From positions 35,918-99,917 of the forward strand of contig NZ_CABFMQ020000074.1 of assembly GCF_901905185.1 (NCBI RefSeq): a stretch of 64,000 bases of DNA, given 5' to 3'. Within the stretch, counting starts at the first letter, position 1. Each line of letters opens with the position of its first letter. This document shows positions 25,086 to 34,866 of the stretch, in pieces. Position numbers and translations under genes: made by a program. The notes beneath the pieces were generated by a model. The model worked only from the letters and a program-made list of their open reading frames with translations. It searched no databases and was not told where the DNA came from. The stretch is from Methylocella tundrae (lineage in GTDB: Bacteria > Pseudomonadota > Alphaproteobacteria > Rhizobiales > Beijerinckiaceae).

Positions 25086-27851
25086 TTGGCCGATACTGAC
25101 GACACCGGACCGGCTGCCCCCGGATCCGACATCAGACCCGTTTCCATCTCTGACGAGATGCGCCGCAGCTATCTCGATTATGCGATGAGCGTGATCGTCA
25201 GCCGGGCCTTGCCCGACGTGCGAGACGGTCTGAAGCCGGTGCACCGGCGCATTTTGTTCTCGATGAACGAGAACAACCACACGCCCGACCGTCCTTACGT
25301 CAAATGCGCGCGTATCGTCGGCGACGTCATGGGTAAATATCATCCGCACGGCGACTCGGCGATCTATGATGCGCTGGTGCGCATGGCGCAATCCTTTTCG
25401 ATGCGTCTGCCTCTCATCGACGGCCAGGGTAATTTCGGCTCGGTCGACGGCGATCCGGCGGCGGCGATGCGCTACACCGAATCGCGCCTCGCGCGTCCGG
25501 CCATGGCGCTGCTCGAAGACATCGATTCCGATACCGTCGATTTTCAGCCGAATTACGATGGCAAGGAACATGAGCCGGTCGTGCTGCCGGCGCGCTTTCC
25601 GAACCTTCTCGTCAATGGCGCGGGCGGCATCGCCGTCGGCATGGCGACGAACATCCCGCCGCATAATCTGGGCGAGGTGATCGACGCGGTGATCGCGCTG
25701 ATCGAGCAGCCCGAACTCACGATCGAAGAGCTGATCGCCTATGTGCCGGGGCCGGATTTCCCGACCGGCGGCGCCATTCTCGGCCGCGCCGGCGTCCAGT
25801 CCGCCTATCTTACCGGACGCGGATCGATCCTGACGCGGGCGAAGGTCGAGGTCGAGGTTTTGCGCAAGGAGCGCGAGGCGCTGATCGTCACCGAGATCCC
25901 TTATCAGGTGAACAAGGCGACCCTGATCGAGAAGATCGCGGAACTCGTGCGCGACAAGCGCGTCGAGGGCATTTCTGATCTGCGCGATGAATCCGACCGC
26001 GACGGCATGCGCATCGTCATCGAACTGAAGCGCGACGCCGTCGCCGACGTTGTTTTGAACCAGCTCTGGCGCTTCACCGCGCTGCAGTCGAGCTTTCCGT
26101 GCAACATGATCGCCTTGAATGGCGGCCGTCCGGAAATGCTGACGCTCAAGGATTTCCTGACCGCCTTTATCGATTTCCGCGAAGAGGTCGTCACACGGCG
26201 CACAAAGCACCTGCTGGCCAAGGCGCGCGACGCCGCCCATCTCCAGGTCGGCCTCGCCATCGCGGTCGCCAATATCGATGAAGTCATTCGGCTGATCCGC
26301 ACCTCGGCGGACGCCGGCGCGGCGCGCGAGGCTTTGATGGCCCGCACCTGGCCGGCGCACGACATGGCGCCGCTGATCCTGCTCATCGCCGATCCGCGCC
26401 ATATCGTGTCGGAGGACGGCCATTGCCGTCTCTCGGAGGCGCAGGCGCGCGCCATTCTGGAATTGCGCCTGCAGCGGCTGACGGCGCTGGGACGCGAGGA
26501 AATCGCCGAAGCGCTGAACAAGCTCGCCGTCGAAATCGCCGACTATCTCGAAATCCTGCATTCGCGCGAGCGCCTCTTTGGCATCATCAAGGATGAGATG
26601 CTGGCGGTCAAAGGCGCCCATGCAACGCCGCGCCGCACCATCATTCTCGACAGCGCGCCCGGCGTCGAGGATGAGGATCTGATCCAGCGCGAGGATATGG
26701 TCGTCACCGTCTCGCATCTTGGCTACATCAAGCGCGTGCCGCTGGCGACCTATCGCGCGCAAAGACGCGGCGGCAAAGGTCGCGCCGCCATGCAGACGAA
26801 GGACGAGGATTTCGTCGCAAGGCTGTTCGTCGGCTCGACCCATACGCCGGTGCTTTTCTTTTCGTCGCGCGGACAGGTCTATAAGGAAAAAATCTGGCGG
26901 CTGCCTTTGTCGGCTCCGCAGGCGCGCGGCAAGGCGCTCGTCAACATCCTGCCGCTCGAGCAGCGCGAACGCATTACGACCATCATGCCTTTGCCGGAAG
27001 ACGAGGCCGCCTGGGCGACGCTCGACGTCGTATTCGCAACGACGCGCGGCACGGTGAGGCGCAACAAGCTGTCCGATTTCGCGCAGGTCAATCGCGCCGG
27101 CAAGATCGCCATGCGGCTCGACGAGGGCGAAGAAATCGTCGACGTGCAGATCTGCTCGGAAGACGCCGACGTGCTCCTCACCACCGCGAAAGGCCAGTGC
27201 ATCCGCTTCCCGGTCACCGACGTCAGGGTGTTCAAGGGGCGGGATTCGATGGGCGTGCGCGGCATCTTGCTGGGTGAGGGCGACCGCGTGATATCGCTGG
27301 CGATTTTACGCCATATCGAGGCTGACAGCGGCGAGCGCATCGCTTATCTCAAAATGCGGCGCGCCGTCGCCGGCGAGGCCACGATCGAGGGCAATGCGGA
27401 GGCCGCGGCGGAGGAAGCCGGCGCCGAGGAGGCGCCTGCCTTGAGCCTCAGCCCCGAGCGCTACGCGCGGATGTCGGCAGACGAACAAATCATTCTGACG
27501 CTGTCCTCCAATGGTTTCGGCAAGCGCACCTCGTCTTATGAATACCGGATCACCGGGCGCGGCGGCAAAGGCATCGTCGCCATGGCGGTCAACCAGCGCA
27601 ATGGCCAGCTCATCGCCTCAATGCCGGTCGAAGACGGCGACGAGATCATGCTGGTGACTAACGGCGGCCAGTTGATCCGTTGTCCTGTCGATGGCATCCG
27701 CGTCGCGGGGCGCGGCACGCAAGGCGTCATCGTCTTCAACACCGGCGCAGACGAACAGGTCGTGTCGGTCGAGCGGATCAGCGAGGAAGACGCCGCCCGG
27801 ACCGAGGCGGATGAAGAACCGCCGGCGGCGCAGCCGGACGACGACGCTTAG
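25086..27851 (+). CDS. gyrA: DNA gyrase subunit A
   Basis: 921 residues with a TTG start at 25086 (MADTDDTG). DNA breakage-reunion subunit of gyrase. Active-site Tyr130 in AMRYTESRL; the quinolone-resistance region reads [11 protein letters not shown], with Ser and Asp at the positions of E. coli Ser83 and Asp87, so it looks quinolone-sensitive. The C-terminal beta-pinwheel begins with the GyrA box QRRGGKG and holds the usual repeated strands. It contains an acidic Ala/Glu-rich insertion near 765-785, often seen in alphaproteobacteria, and ends in an acidic tail. gyrB is 21 kb upstream, so the two subunits are unlinked. TAATAT at 25047-25052 may be its -10. Confidence 0.97.
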   Translation: MADTDDTGPAAPGSDIRPVSISDEMRRSYLDYAMSVIVSRALPDVRDGLKPVHRRILFSMNENNHTPDRPYVKCARIVGDVMGKYHPHGDSAIYDALVRMAQSFSMRLPLIDGQGNFGSVDGDPAAAMRYTESRLARPAMALLEDIDSDTVDFQPNYDGKEHEPVVLPARFPNLLVNGAGGIAVGMATNIPPHNLGEVIDAVIALIEQPELTIEELIAYVPGPDFPTGGAILGRAGVQSAYLTGRGSILTRAKVEVEVLRKEREALIVTEIPYQVNKATLIEKIAELVRDKRVEGISDLRDESDRDGMRIVIELKRDAVADVVLNQLWRFTALQSSFPCNMIALNGGRPEMLTLKDFLTAFIDFREEVVTRRTKHLLAKARDAAHLQVGLAIAVANIDEVIRLIRTSADAGAAREALMARTWPAHDMAPLILLIADPRHIVSEDGHCRLSEAQARAILELRLQRLTALGREEIAEALNKLAVEIADYLEILHSRERLFGIIKDEMLAVKGAHATPRRTIILDSAPGVEDEDLIQREDMVVTVSHLGYIKRVPLATYRAQRRGGKGRAAMQTKDEDFVARLFVGSTHTPVLFFSSRGQVYKEKIWRLPLSAPQARGKALVNILPLEQRERITTIMPLPEDEAAWATLDVVFATTRGTVRRNKLSDFAQVNRAGKIAMRLDEGEEIVDVQICSEDADVLLTTAKGQCIRFPVTDVRVFKGRDSMGVRGILLGEGDRVISLAILRHIEADSGERIAYLKMRRAVAGEATIEGNAEAAAEEAGAEEAPALSLSPERYARMSADEQIILTLSSNGFGKRTSSYEYRITGRGGKGIVAMAVNQRNGQLIASMPVEDGDEIMLVTNGGQLIRCPVDGIRVAGRGTQGVIVFNTGADEQVVSVERISEEDAARTEADEEPPAAQPDDDA

Positions 27852-27861
27852 CGCCCGACGG

Positions 27862-27899
27862 CTTTGGACGGAATCGCGCCGCGATTCCATTCAAAGTTT
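27862..27899 (+). terminator. Hairpin terminator after gyrA
   Basis: GGAATCGC (27870-27877) and GCGATTCC (27881-27888) form a perfect stem with a 3-base loop, extended by CTTTG/CAAAG across small internal loops and followed by TTTC. It starts 11 bases past the gyrA stop. A REP-like tail (near 27929-27949) follows. Confidence 0.5.
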
Positions 27900-28033
27900 C
27901 TCATTAAGAGGCTAATGCAAGCTGCAGCTTTTCGGCGTCATGCTCTAGCCTCGGATGATCGCGCCGCGCTGTTTCGACGCCAGAACGCCTGAAGGCGGCG
28001 GCTGTTATAAGACTGATGCTGGCGGAGCGGCCG

Positions 28034-28750
28034 ATGGCGATGATCAAAAGGGTCGCGGTAACCCGCTTCCGCGCCAAGCGGGACGAGTTGCGCGACCCGC
28101 TTCTTTCCGTGCTCACCCTTTTGCTGATCCTGTTCCTTTTCGTGATCGTGCCGCTCCATGCCGCGGGAACGATCTCGGCCGAGGGTTACGGCTTCATCAT
28201 CGTCCTTTTGCTCGCCAGCTGCGTGCTCATGCAGTCGACAAGATGGGTCGTGCTGGTGGTTCTGTTCAGCGGCGTCGCGCTGGCCGCCGCCGCCGTGGTC
28301 CTTCGTTCCCGATCCCCCTCGGCCGTCGACATCCTCCTTGAAGCGATTGCGTGGGTGATCATCGACATCGCGCTGATTTTCGTCATCGCCGGAGCGGTGT
28401 TTGCTCCCGGCCGCGTCACCTATCATCGCGTCAATGGCGCGGTGCTGCTTTATCTGACCATAGGCATGACTTTTGTCGGGCTTTACACGCTTGTCGGCCT
28501 GTGGTCTCCGAACGCGTTTTCCGGCCTCGTCGTCTATCACGAAAAGGGGATGGCGAGCAGCGTCATCTATTTCAGTTTTGTCACGCTGACCTCGGTCGGG
28601 TACGGCGACATCGCGCCGGTTCACCCAATGGCGCGCGCGCTCGCAAATCTCGAAGGGATTATCGGGCAGCTTTTTCCAGCGACCTTGCTCGCCCGCCTGG
28701 TGACGCTCGAACTGCAGGACCGCCACGATCGCCTCAAGGGCAAGGATTAG
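28034..28750 (+). CDS. Potassium-channel-like ion channel protein
   Basis: 238 residues from the ATG at 28034, which has GGAG six bases upstream; an ATG at 28016 would add six residues. The N-terminal half has about four hydrophobic segments (LLSVLTLLLILFLFVIVPL, GFIIVLLLASCVLM, VVLVVLFSGVALAAAAVV, WVIIDIALIFVIAGAVF). Next come an outer helix, the pore helix and the selectivity filter TLTSVGYGD, then an inner helix and a short charged tail. The filter indicates K+ selectivity; there is no RCK or cyclic-nucleotide domain and no clear voltage-sensor arginine ladder. Acts in the inner membrane. Its stop overlaps the convergent hspQ stop by 4 bases. Confidence 0.82.
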   Translation: MAMIKRVAVTRFRAKRDELRDPLLSVLTLLLILFLFVIVPLHAAGTISAEGYGFIIVLLLASCVLMQSTRWVVLVVLFSGVALAAAAVVLRSRSPSAVDILLEAIAWVIIDIALIFVIAGAVFAPGRVTYHRVNGAVLLYLTIGMTFVGLYTLVGLWSPNAFSGLVVYHEKGMASSVIYFSFVTLTSVGYGDIAPVHPMARALANLEGIIGQLFPATLLARLVTLELQDRHDRLKGKD

Positions 28751-29076
28751 TTCCGGCGCGCGGTCCTGATCTGATAGGCGCCGTCCTGCGCGCGCACGAA
28801 GATTTCATCGACCTGCGGATGACGGATGGGGTCACCGGACGTGTCGGGCAATAAATTCTGCTCCGAGACATAGGCGATATATTCCGTTTCGGCGTTTTCC
28901 GCGAAGAGATGATAGAAGGGTTGGTCCTTGCGCGGACGAACCTCTTCGGGAATGGACTGCCACCATTCGTCGGTATTGGAAAAGACCGGGTCGACGTCGT
29001 AGATGATGCCCCGGAAGGGATACTTCCGGTGCCTGACCACCTGACCAATGCCAAACTTTGCGATAAGAGGCTTCAT
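28747..29076 (-). CDS. hspQ: Heat shock protein HspQ
   Basis: 109 residues from the ATG at 29076 (MKPLIAKFGIGQVVRHR); the frame is open further but that start matches the family. The YccV-like hemimethylated-DNA-binding fold is clear: YPFRGIIYDVDP, W(W)QSIPEEVRPRKDQPFYHLFAE, TEYIAYVSEQNLLPD. In enterobacteria HspQ modulates DnaA stability and is a Lon adaptor/substrate; the same role here is inferred. It faces the NAD(P)HX repair gene divergently and ends against the ion-channel gene. Confidence 0.92.
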   Translation of the reverse strand: MKPLIAKFGIGQVVRHRKYPFRGIIYDVDPVFSNTDEWWQSIPEEVRPRKDQPFYHLFAENAETEYIAYVSEQNLLPDTSGDPIRHPQVDEIFVRAQDGAYQIRTARRN

Positions 29077-29213
29077 GACGTCTCGTCCGCACTCAAAATC
29101 GCCGCCGGACGCAGTCAAACCCGCGTCAGGACGAACTTTCCGGACATTATTCGGGTATCTGTCACTTGCGTCAATGTCAACTTGGCTGGCGCTGATCCCT
29201 GGAAGCGTTCCCT

Positions 29214-30815
29214 ATGACTTCTCATCGTCTGCCGCCTGAACTTTTGAGCAATTCGGAAATGGCGGAGGCCGACCGGCTGACCATCGCCTCGGGGGTCCCC
29301 GGCTATGCGCTGATGGAGAACGCCGGGGCCGCGGTCGCCCTGGAGGCGAGCTGGCTCGCGCCGCGTCACGGACGCATCGTGGTCCTTTGCGGACCGGGCA
29401 ATAATGGCGGGGACGGCTTTGTCGCCGCCCGGCTTTTGAAGGCGCGGGACTTTTCCGTCACGCTCGGATTGCTTGTCAGCATCGACGCGTTGCGCGGCGA
29501 CGCCGCAGCCGCCGCCAGAGCCTGGAATGGCGAAATCACCGCCATCGAGGCGCTGGACCTCGACGCAGCCGATCTTGTCATCGACGCTTTGTTCGGGGCT
29601 GGCCTCGCCCGCGACCTTGACGGGCCGGCGCGGGCGGCCGTTGATCGCCTCAACGCCTTCTCGCGCGAGCGAAAAAAGCCGGTGCTCGCGGTTGACGTTC
29701 CCTCCGGCATTGACGGAACGAGCGGGCAGGTCCGGGGCGTCGCGGTGTGGGCCTCGAAAACCATCACTTTTTTTCGTCGCAAGCCGGGTCATCTGCTGCT
29801 GCCGGGACGGCTGCATTGCAATGAGACGATCGTCGCCGACATCGGGATCACTTCGGCGGTGCTTGATGTCGTGAGGCCGGCGACGCAGGCCAACGAGCCG
29901 GAGGTCTGGGGCGGCCTCTACCCGGTTCCCCGCATCGACGGCCACAAATACGCGCGCGGCCACGCCCTTGTTCTGTCCGGCGACCTCGCCCACACCGGCG
30001 CGGCGCGGCTTGCGGCTCGCGGCGCCTTGCGTGCGGGGGCCGGCCTCGTGACCATCGCGACGCCGAGGGAGGCGCTCGGCGCCCATGCGGCGGCGCTGAC
30101 CGCGATCATGACGGCGGTGTGCGACGGTCCGGAGGAGCTCGCGGCGATCCTCGAGGACGGGCGCAAGAACGCCCTCGTGCTGGGGCCAGGGCTTGGCGTT
30201 GGCGCGGCGACCCGCGCCCTGACGCTTAGCGCGCTGGCGCCGGCATCGCGCGCCAAAATTCTCGACGCCGATGCGCTGTCGAGCTTCAAGGGCGACGCCT
30301 TTTCCCTGGCGCAGGCGATCAGGGGCTCGGGCGGCCCTGTCGTTTTGACGCCGCATGATGGCGAATTCGCCCGGCTTTTCGGCGATCTTTCCGCTGATGA
30401 CGAGCGCCGCTGGCTGAAGTCGGACGCGGACCCAGAAACGCTGCAAAAGCGGCTCAACGGCCTGAGGTCTGTCTCGAAACTTGAGCGCGCGCGGGCGGCC
30501 GCCGCCCTCGCCGGCGCCATTGTGCTGCTCAAAGGCCCCGATACGGTGGTGGCGCATCCCGACGGGCGGGCAATGATCGACGATACGTCGCCGCCCTGGC
30601 TCGCAACGGCGGGGTCGGGCGATGTTCTTGCCGGAATGATCGCGGGCCTCTGCGCGCAATCCATGCCGCCTTTCGAGGCCGCCTCGGCCGCGGTCTGGCT
30701 GCATGGAGCGGGCGCACGCCATTTTGGTCCTGGGCTCGTGGCTGAGGATATACCCGAGAGCCTGCCGGCGGTCCTTCGGGCCCTTTTCCAGAGCTTCGGC
30801 TTGACCTTTCCTTGA
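29214..30815 (+). CDS. nnr: Bifunctional NAD(P)HX epimerase / ADP-dependent dehydratase
   Basis: 533 residues, the full fused length. N-terminal YjeF_N epimerase domain (about 1-215): GPGNNGGDGFVAARLL (from 60), DALFGAGL and VDVPSGIDG. C-terminal ribokinase-like dehydratase domain (about 230-533): GHKYARGHALVLSGD, GAGLVTIATP, LVLGPGLG, LTPHDGEFARLFG, VLLKGPDTVVAHPDG and the catalytic-loop TAGSGDVLAGMIAG. Together they repair NADHX/NADPHX formed by hydration of damaged cofactors. ATG at 29214 follows GGAAGCG. Monocistronic as far as can be seen. Confidence 0.95.
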   Translation: MTSHRLPPELLSNSEMAEADRLTIASGVPGYALMENAGAAVALEASWLAPRHGRIVVLCGPGNNGGDGFVAARLLKARDFSVTLGLLVSIDALRGDAAAAARAWNGEITAIEALDLDAADLVIDALFGAGLARDLDGPARAAVDRLNAFSRERKKPVLAVDVPSGIDGTSGQVRGVAVWASKTITFFRRKPGHLLLPGRLHCNETIVADIGITSAVLDVVRPATQANEPEVWGGLYPVPRIDGHKYARGHALVLSGDLAHTGAARLAARGALRAGAGLVTIATPREALGAHAAALTAIMTAVCDGPEELAAILEDGRKNALVLGPGLGVGAATRALTLSALAPASRAKILDADALSSFKGDAFSLAQAIRGSGGPVVLTPHDGEFARLFGDLSADDERRWLKSDADPETLQKRLNGLRSVSKLERARAAAALAGAIVLLKGPDTVVAHPDGRAMIDDTSPPWLATAGSGDVLAGMIAGLCAQSMPPFEAASAAVWLHGAGARHFGPGLVAEDIPESLPAVLRALFQSFGLTFP

Positions 30816-30997
30816 GGCGCGGCGCGGAGTCGGGCTTCGCGCGGTCTCTACTTTGCCTGACTTTGCTCCAACAGTTGGCGCGGAAGTTGCGGACGTTCGA
30901 AGCAACAACCGGTCGTTAGAATGCCGACGCGGCTTTCGATGTCCCGATGAGGATATCGGCTGTCGCGAGAAGCGGCGGGACGTATGTCGGAAGACTC

Positions 30998-32104
30998 ATG
31001 CGCGCACCTAATGAAATCGATTTCTGGCGCGGCTTTGCTCTTCTGACGATCTTCGTCAACCATGTTCCTGGCCTCTATTTCGAGCGCTTCACCTATCGCA
31101 ACGTGTCGCTGTCGGATTCCGCGGAACTCTTCGTGTTCCTCGCCGGCTGGGCGATGCGCAAGCTGATCGACGGCCCCGTCGCCTCGCTATCGGCCGGCGC
31201 TCTCGTGTTCCGGCTCGAAAGCCGCGCCTTGCATGTCTATGTCGCCCAGACCGTCATCACCGAGATCGCGATCGCCCTTCTCGCAGCTTCGGCGCTGCTT
31301 TTCGACGCCCCGTTTCTTCTCGACTGGCACAACGCCTCGGCCGTCTTCAATGATCCCGTCCGGGCGCATGTGGGGCTTGTCCTGCTCACTCATCAGCTTG
31401 GCTATTTCAACATTCTGCCGCTCTATGTCGTCTTGGTGTTCGCCGCCCCTTTGATCGCGCTGACGCATCGCTTCGCGCCGCAGCTTCTGCTCCCGATCTC
31501 CTTTACGATCTACGCTTTCGCCTTGATAACGGGCGTCAATTTGCCCACCTGGCCGGTCGAGGGAACATGGTTCTTCAATCCGCTCTGCTGGCAGCTGATC
31601 TATTGTCTTGGCTTCGCGCTGGGCGGCAAGGACGGCCTTGGCGCTTTCGCCCGGCGCCATCGGCGCGTCCTCTGGTTCGTGGCGCTGCCGATCATTCTCG
31701 TGGGCGCAGTTGTCGCCTTGATGAATTTCTCGCCCAATCCGATCGCGGCCCCGGCGCCAAAGCTCGTGTTCATGTTTGACAAGACATTTCTGTCGCCGGC
31801 GCGGCTCATCCATAGTCTCGCGCTCACAGCTTTTTTCGCAGGCTCTTTCGTAACCATCCGGCAGGCGCTGCCCCTCCTTGCGAAATATTTATCCATGCTT
31901 GGGCGTAATTCGCTGAACGTCTTTTGCGCGGCGTCTTTGCTCAGCCTCATTTGCCAGATCTTCCGCTTTGTATACGGTGGACATATTGCAACAGATGCGC
32001 TGATCGTTATTCTCGGCGTATCGGTTATGGGCGTGGTTGCATGGGCTTCGGAATGGCGCGGAAGACTATCGGCGAATCCGCCCAAAAGGGCGCCCTCGCC
32101 CTAG
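30998..32104 (+). CDS. opgC: OpgC-family membrane acyltransferase
   Basis: 368 residues if the ATG at 30998 is used (MRAPNEIDFWRGFALLTIF); an ATG at 30947 would add 17. OpgC proteins are polytopic inner-membrane enzymes that transfer succinyl groups to osmoregulated periplasmic glucans. Visible: the NEIDFWRGFALLTIFVNHVPG block with the conserved Arg and His, the SLSDSAELFVFLAGW segment, and about ten hydrophobic helices to the end. The opgGH glucan synthesis genes are not in the window. Its last 64 bases overlap the next gene, an exported SGNH hydrolase, so the two are probably coupled and may add and remove, or transfer, the same acyl group. Confidence 0.82.
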   Translation: MRAPNEIDFWRGFALLTIFVNHVPGLYFERFTYRNVSLSDSAELFVFLAGWAMRKLIDGPVASLSAGALVFRLESRALHVYVAQTVITEIAIALLAASALLFDAPFLLDWHNASAVFNDPVRAHVGLVLLTHQLGYFNILPLYVVLVFAAPLIALTHRFAPQLLLPISFTIYAFALITGVNLPTWPVEGTWFFNPLCWQLIYCLGFALGGKDGLGAFARRHRRVLWFVALPIILVGAVVALMNFSPNPIAAPAPKLVFMFDKTFLSPARLIHSLALTAFFAGSFVTIRQALPLLAKYLSMLGRNSLNVFCAASLLSLICQIFRFVYGGHIATDALIVILGVSVMGVVAWASEWRGRLSANPPKRAPSP

Positions 32105-32862
32105 CGTTCTGCGTCTGCGCCGCGCTTCCTTTGCGCGCCGAGGAGGCGCCGGCTCCCGTCGCCGCGCCGCCGCTCAGCCCCTCATGCGAGGTGCCGGCGG
32201 TCGATATCGCGACGCCTGCGTCGCTTCCCAATTTCGCGGCGGCGCTGCAAAAACATCAAGCCGTGCATATTCTGGCGATTGGCTCGTCCTCGACGGTCGG
32301 CATAGGATCCTCCGGCTCGAACAAATCCTATCCGTCACTGCTCGAGGCTATCCTTGAACATGCGCTGAAAGGCGTCGATATCATCGTCGTCAACCGCGGC
32401 TTGCCCGGCGAGGTGGCGGAAAGCACCTCTGAACGCATCAGGAACGAGGTCGCGTTGAGCAAGCCTGATCTGGTGCTGTGGCAGCTTGGGACCAATGACG
32501 CTCTCGCACGGGTTTCGCCTGCGGATTTCGAGGCGACCGTTCAATCCACCATTGAATGGCTGAAGGAAAACCAGGTCGACGTCGTGCTCGTCGGCCTCCA
32601 ATATGCGCCCCGTCTCGCCCGCGATTCCAATTACGCGGCGATCCGCGACGCGCTGAAAAGCATCGCCGCCAAGGAAAATGTCCTCTACATCAGCCGCTAC
32701 GACGCCATGCGGTTCATCGCCCAGACGCGCGCCAATCTGCAGCTGATGTCGCGCGACAATTTCCACCTGAACGATCTTGGCTATCAATGCATGGCCGAGC
32801 ATGTGGCCCATGCCGTCATCATCAGCCTGTTCATGAAAAGAGTGCGGCCTCTGTCGAACTGA
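32041..32862 (+). CDS. Exported SGNH/GDSL-family hydrolase
   Basis: 273 residues from the ATG at 32041 (MGFGMARKTIG); an ATG four codons on is equally possible, neither with a strong ribosome-binding site, and both lie inside the opgC end. A signal peptide is present (ALALAFCVCAALPLRAEEA). SGNH blocks: IGSSSTVGIGSSG (nucleophile Ser), the NRGLPGE Gly/Asn block, QLGTNDAL, and the terminal DNFHLNDLG carrying the catalytic Asp-His pair. Should act in the periplasm as an esterase or acyltransferase on a carbohydrate. The overlap with opgC argues for a shared substrate such as periplasmic glucan; that is inference. Confidence 0.82.
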   Translation: MGFGMARKTIGESAQKGALALAFCVCAALPLRAEEAPAPVAAPPLSPSCEVPAVDIATPASLPNFAAALQKHQAVHILAIGSSSTVGIGSSGSNKSYPSLLEAILEHALKGVDIIVVNRGLPGEVAESTSERIRNEVALSKPDLVLWQLGTNDALARVSPADFEATVQSTIEWLKENQVDVVLVGLQYAPRLARDSNYAAIRDALKSIAAKENVLYISRYDAMRFIAQTRANLQLMSRDNFHLNDLGYQCMAEHVAHAVIISLFMKRVRPLSN

Positions 32863-33030
32863 CCGCACGCGCACTCGCACGCCGCGGCGCAGGCAAAGCT
32901 GGCTGGAACCGGAACAGCCCGCGCCGTGTTACAGGCCATCGGCCGCGACTGCGGCGAGCCGGCAGGCCAAGCCGCTTTTTTACCATCAACGCGCCAGCCT
33001 TTCGTGAGCGGGCAATCGAAAGGCTCCGAT

Positions 33031-33900
33031 TTGACCAGCGATGAGCGCAACAGCCTCAGCCCGGCCTCGCAGCTGGAGGATCTTTCGGGCGCGGAAAAGG
33101 CGGCGGTCGCCGAGCAAAGCCACCCTAACGCTGCTCTTATCCATGAAACGATCCGCGCCGAAGGCGAAGCCGAACTTAATCGCACCAAGACCGCGCTGGT
33201 CCTGTCGGCCTTCGCGGCCGGGCTCTCGATGGGCTTCTCCATCGTGGTGCAGGGCGTGCTGCAGGCGAGCCTTCCCGACGCGCCGTGGCGGCCTTTGATC
33301 AGCTCCTTTGGCTATACGACGGGATTCTTGATCGTCGTGCTGGGGCGTCAGCAATTGTTCACCGAGAATACGCTGACGCCGATCCTGCCGCTGCTTCATA
33401 ACCGGGACAGGAAAACGCTGATCAAGGTGGCGCGGCTTTGGTCGCTCGTGCTGGCGGCGAATATCGCGGCGACATGGATTTTCGCAGCCGCCCTCGCGCA
33501 TTTCTCAATTTTCGACGCCGGCGTTCAGAAGGCTTTTGTCGAGATCAGCGTCCATGCGGTGCGCGGCTCTTTTGGAGCCGTCGTTCTGAAGTCGGTCTTC
33601 GCCGGCTGGCTGATCGCATTGATGGTCTGGATTCTCCCGGCCGTCGGCTCGGCGCGGCCGTTTATCATCATCATCATCACCTATGTCGTGGCCATTGCGG
33701 GCTTCTCTCATCTGATCGCCGGGTCGGTCGACGCCTTCTATGCGGTCGAAGCTGGCGAGGCGTCCTTTGCCGACTATGCCTTGCGCTTCTTTCTGCCGAC
33801 GCTGCTCGGCAATGTGATCGGCGGCGTCGCCCTCGTCGCCGGCCTGAATTATGGTCAGGTCGCGCCTCAGCTTGCCGATCCGATCCTTCCCAGAACATGA
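33031..33900 (+). CDS. Formate/nitrite transporter (FNT) family channel
   Basis: About 289 residues from a TTG at 33031 that has GAAAGG seven bases upstream; GTG codons at 33004 and 32926 in the same frame would extend an unlike N-terminus. Six membrane helices are visible with FNT features: SMGFSIVVQG (first half-helix loop), LGRQQLFTENTL in the characteristic second segment, GSFGAVVLKSVFAGWL, and AGFSHLIAGSVDAFYAV. This is the YfdC-like branch rather than FocA/NirC, so the carried anion is uncertain. The cytosolic N-terminus is charged. Stands alone after the opgC-SGNH pair. Confidence 0.8.
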   Translation: MTSDERNSLSPASQLEDLSGAEKAAVAEQSHPNAALIHETIRAEGEAELNRTKTALVLSAFAAGLSMGFSIVVQGVLQASLPDAPWRPLISSFGYTTGFLIVVLGRQQLFTENTLTPILPLLHNRDRKTLIKVARLWSLVLAANIAATWIFAAALAHFSIFDAGVQKAFVEISVHAVRGSFGAVVLKSVFAGWLIALMVWILPAVGSARPFIIIIITYVVAIAGFSHLIAGSVDAFYAVEAGEASFADYALRFFLPTLLGNVIGGVALVAGLNYGQVAPQLADPILPRT

Positions 33901-33990
33901 TGCCGGAAAGCTGCGGGTTGTCGGACCCGACCAGGCGCTAAAACGAAAGCTTGAAGAGCGGGAGCCGATTTTCGCTGGCGCGCGGCGCGC

Positions 33991-34866
33991 TCAGAGAGGC
34001 TGGACCGCCGCTCGCTGATCGCGCAAAGCCCGCGCAAGAGCGGCAAAGCCTTCAACGCCAATTTCTTCGGCGCGTGCGGTCGGCTCGATCCCGGCCGCGG
34101 CGAGAAGCGCTGCGATCTCGCGCACCGGCAAGGATTTCAGCGATTGCCGCAACATTTTCCGGCGCTGCCCGAAAGCGGCCCGCGTCACCTCCGAAAGCAG
34201 CCTCGCTTCGCAGGGAAGCGGCGCGGCGCGAGGGCGCAACTCGACGATGCTGGAGGTGACTTTCGGCGGCGGCGTGAAGGCGGAGGGCGACACATCAAAC
34301 AGGATGCGGGTCTCACAGCGCCAATTGCACAGGACGGCAAGACGTCCATAGGCCGCGCGCTGGGATGGGGATGCGACGATGCGTTCGGCGACCTCGCGTT
34401 GAAACATCAAGGTCAGCCGGTCGAACCAGGGCGGCCAGACTTCGGCCTCGACCCAGCGCGTCAGCAAGGCCGTGGCGATATTGTAAGGCAGGTTGGCGCA
34501 AATCCGCGCCGGGCGCGCTTCGCCGACAAGAGCGCCAAGATCAATCTCGAGCGCGTCGCCGGCGATGACGTCGAGGCGGCCCGGATAGTGGGCCGCGATT
34601 ACGGCGAGCGCCGCGAGGCAGCGCTCGTCGCGTTCGATGGCGACGACTTTTCTCGCTCCCTCGGCCAGCAGCGCGCGGGTCAAGCCGCCGGGGCCAGGTC
34701 CGATCTCGACGATGAGCGCGCCCTCGAGCGGCCCTGCCGCGCGCGCGATGCGGGACGTGAGATTGAGGTCGAAAAGGAAATTCTGTCCGAGCGCTTTCTT
34801 CGCGTCGAGCCCATGCGCGGCGACGATCTCTCGCAGCGGGGGGAGATCGTCTAACGGGCCGGGCAT
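33991..34866 (-). CDS. rsmA: 16S rRNA (adenine1518-N6/adenine1519-N6)-dimethyltransferase RsmA (KsgA)
   Basis: 291 residues. ALGQNFLFD motif X, SAM loop [33 protein letters not shown] and the catalytic [12 protein letters not shown]-terminal helical RNA-binding domain with [15 protein letters not shown]. Dimethylates two adenines in helix 45 of 16S rRNA during 30S assembly; its loss gives kasugamycin resistance. Start overlaps the pdxA end by 16 bases. Last gene of the minus-strand lptG-lptD-surA-pdxA-rsmA run. Confidence 0.96.
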   Translation of the reverse strand: MPGPLDDLPPLREIVAAHGLDAKKALGQNFLFDLNLTSRIARAAGPLEGALIVEIGPGPGGLTRALLAEGARKVVAIERDERCLAALAVIAAHYPGRLDVIAGDALEIDLGALVGEARPARICANLPYNIATALLTRWVEAEVWPPWFDRLTLMFQREVAERIVASPSQRAAYGRLAVLCNWRCETRILFDVSPSAFTPPPKVTSSIVELRPRAAPLPCEARLLSEVTRAAFGQRRKMLRQSLKSLPVREIAALLAAAGIEPTARAEEIGVEGFAALARALRDQRAAVQPL

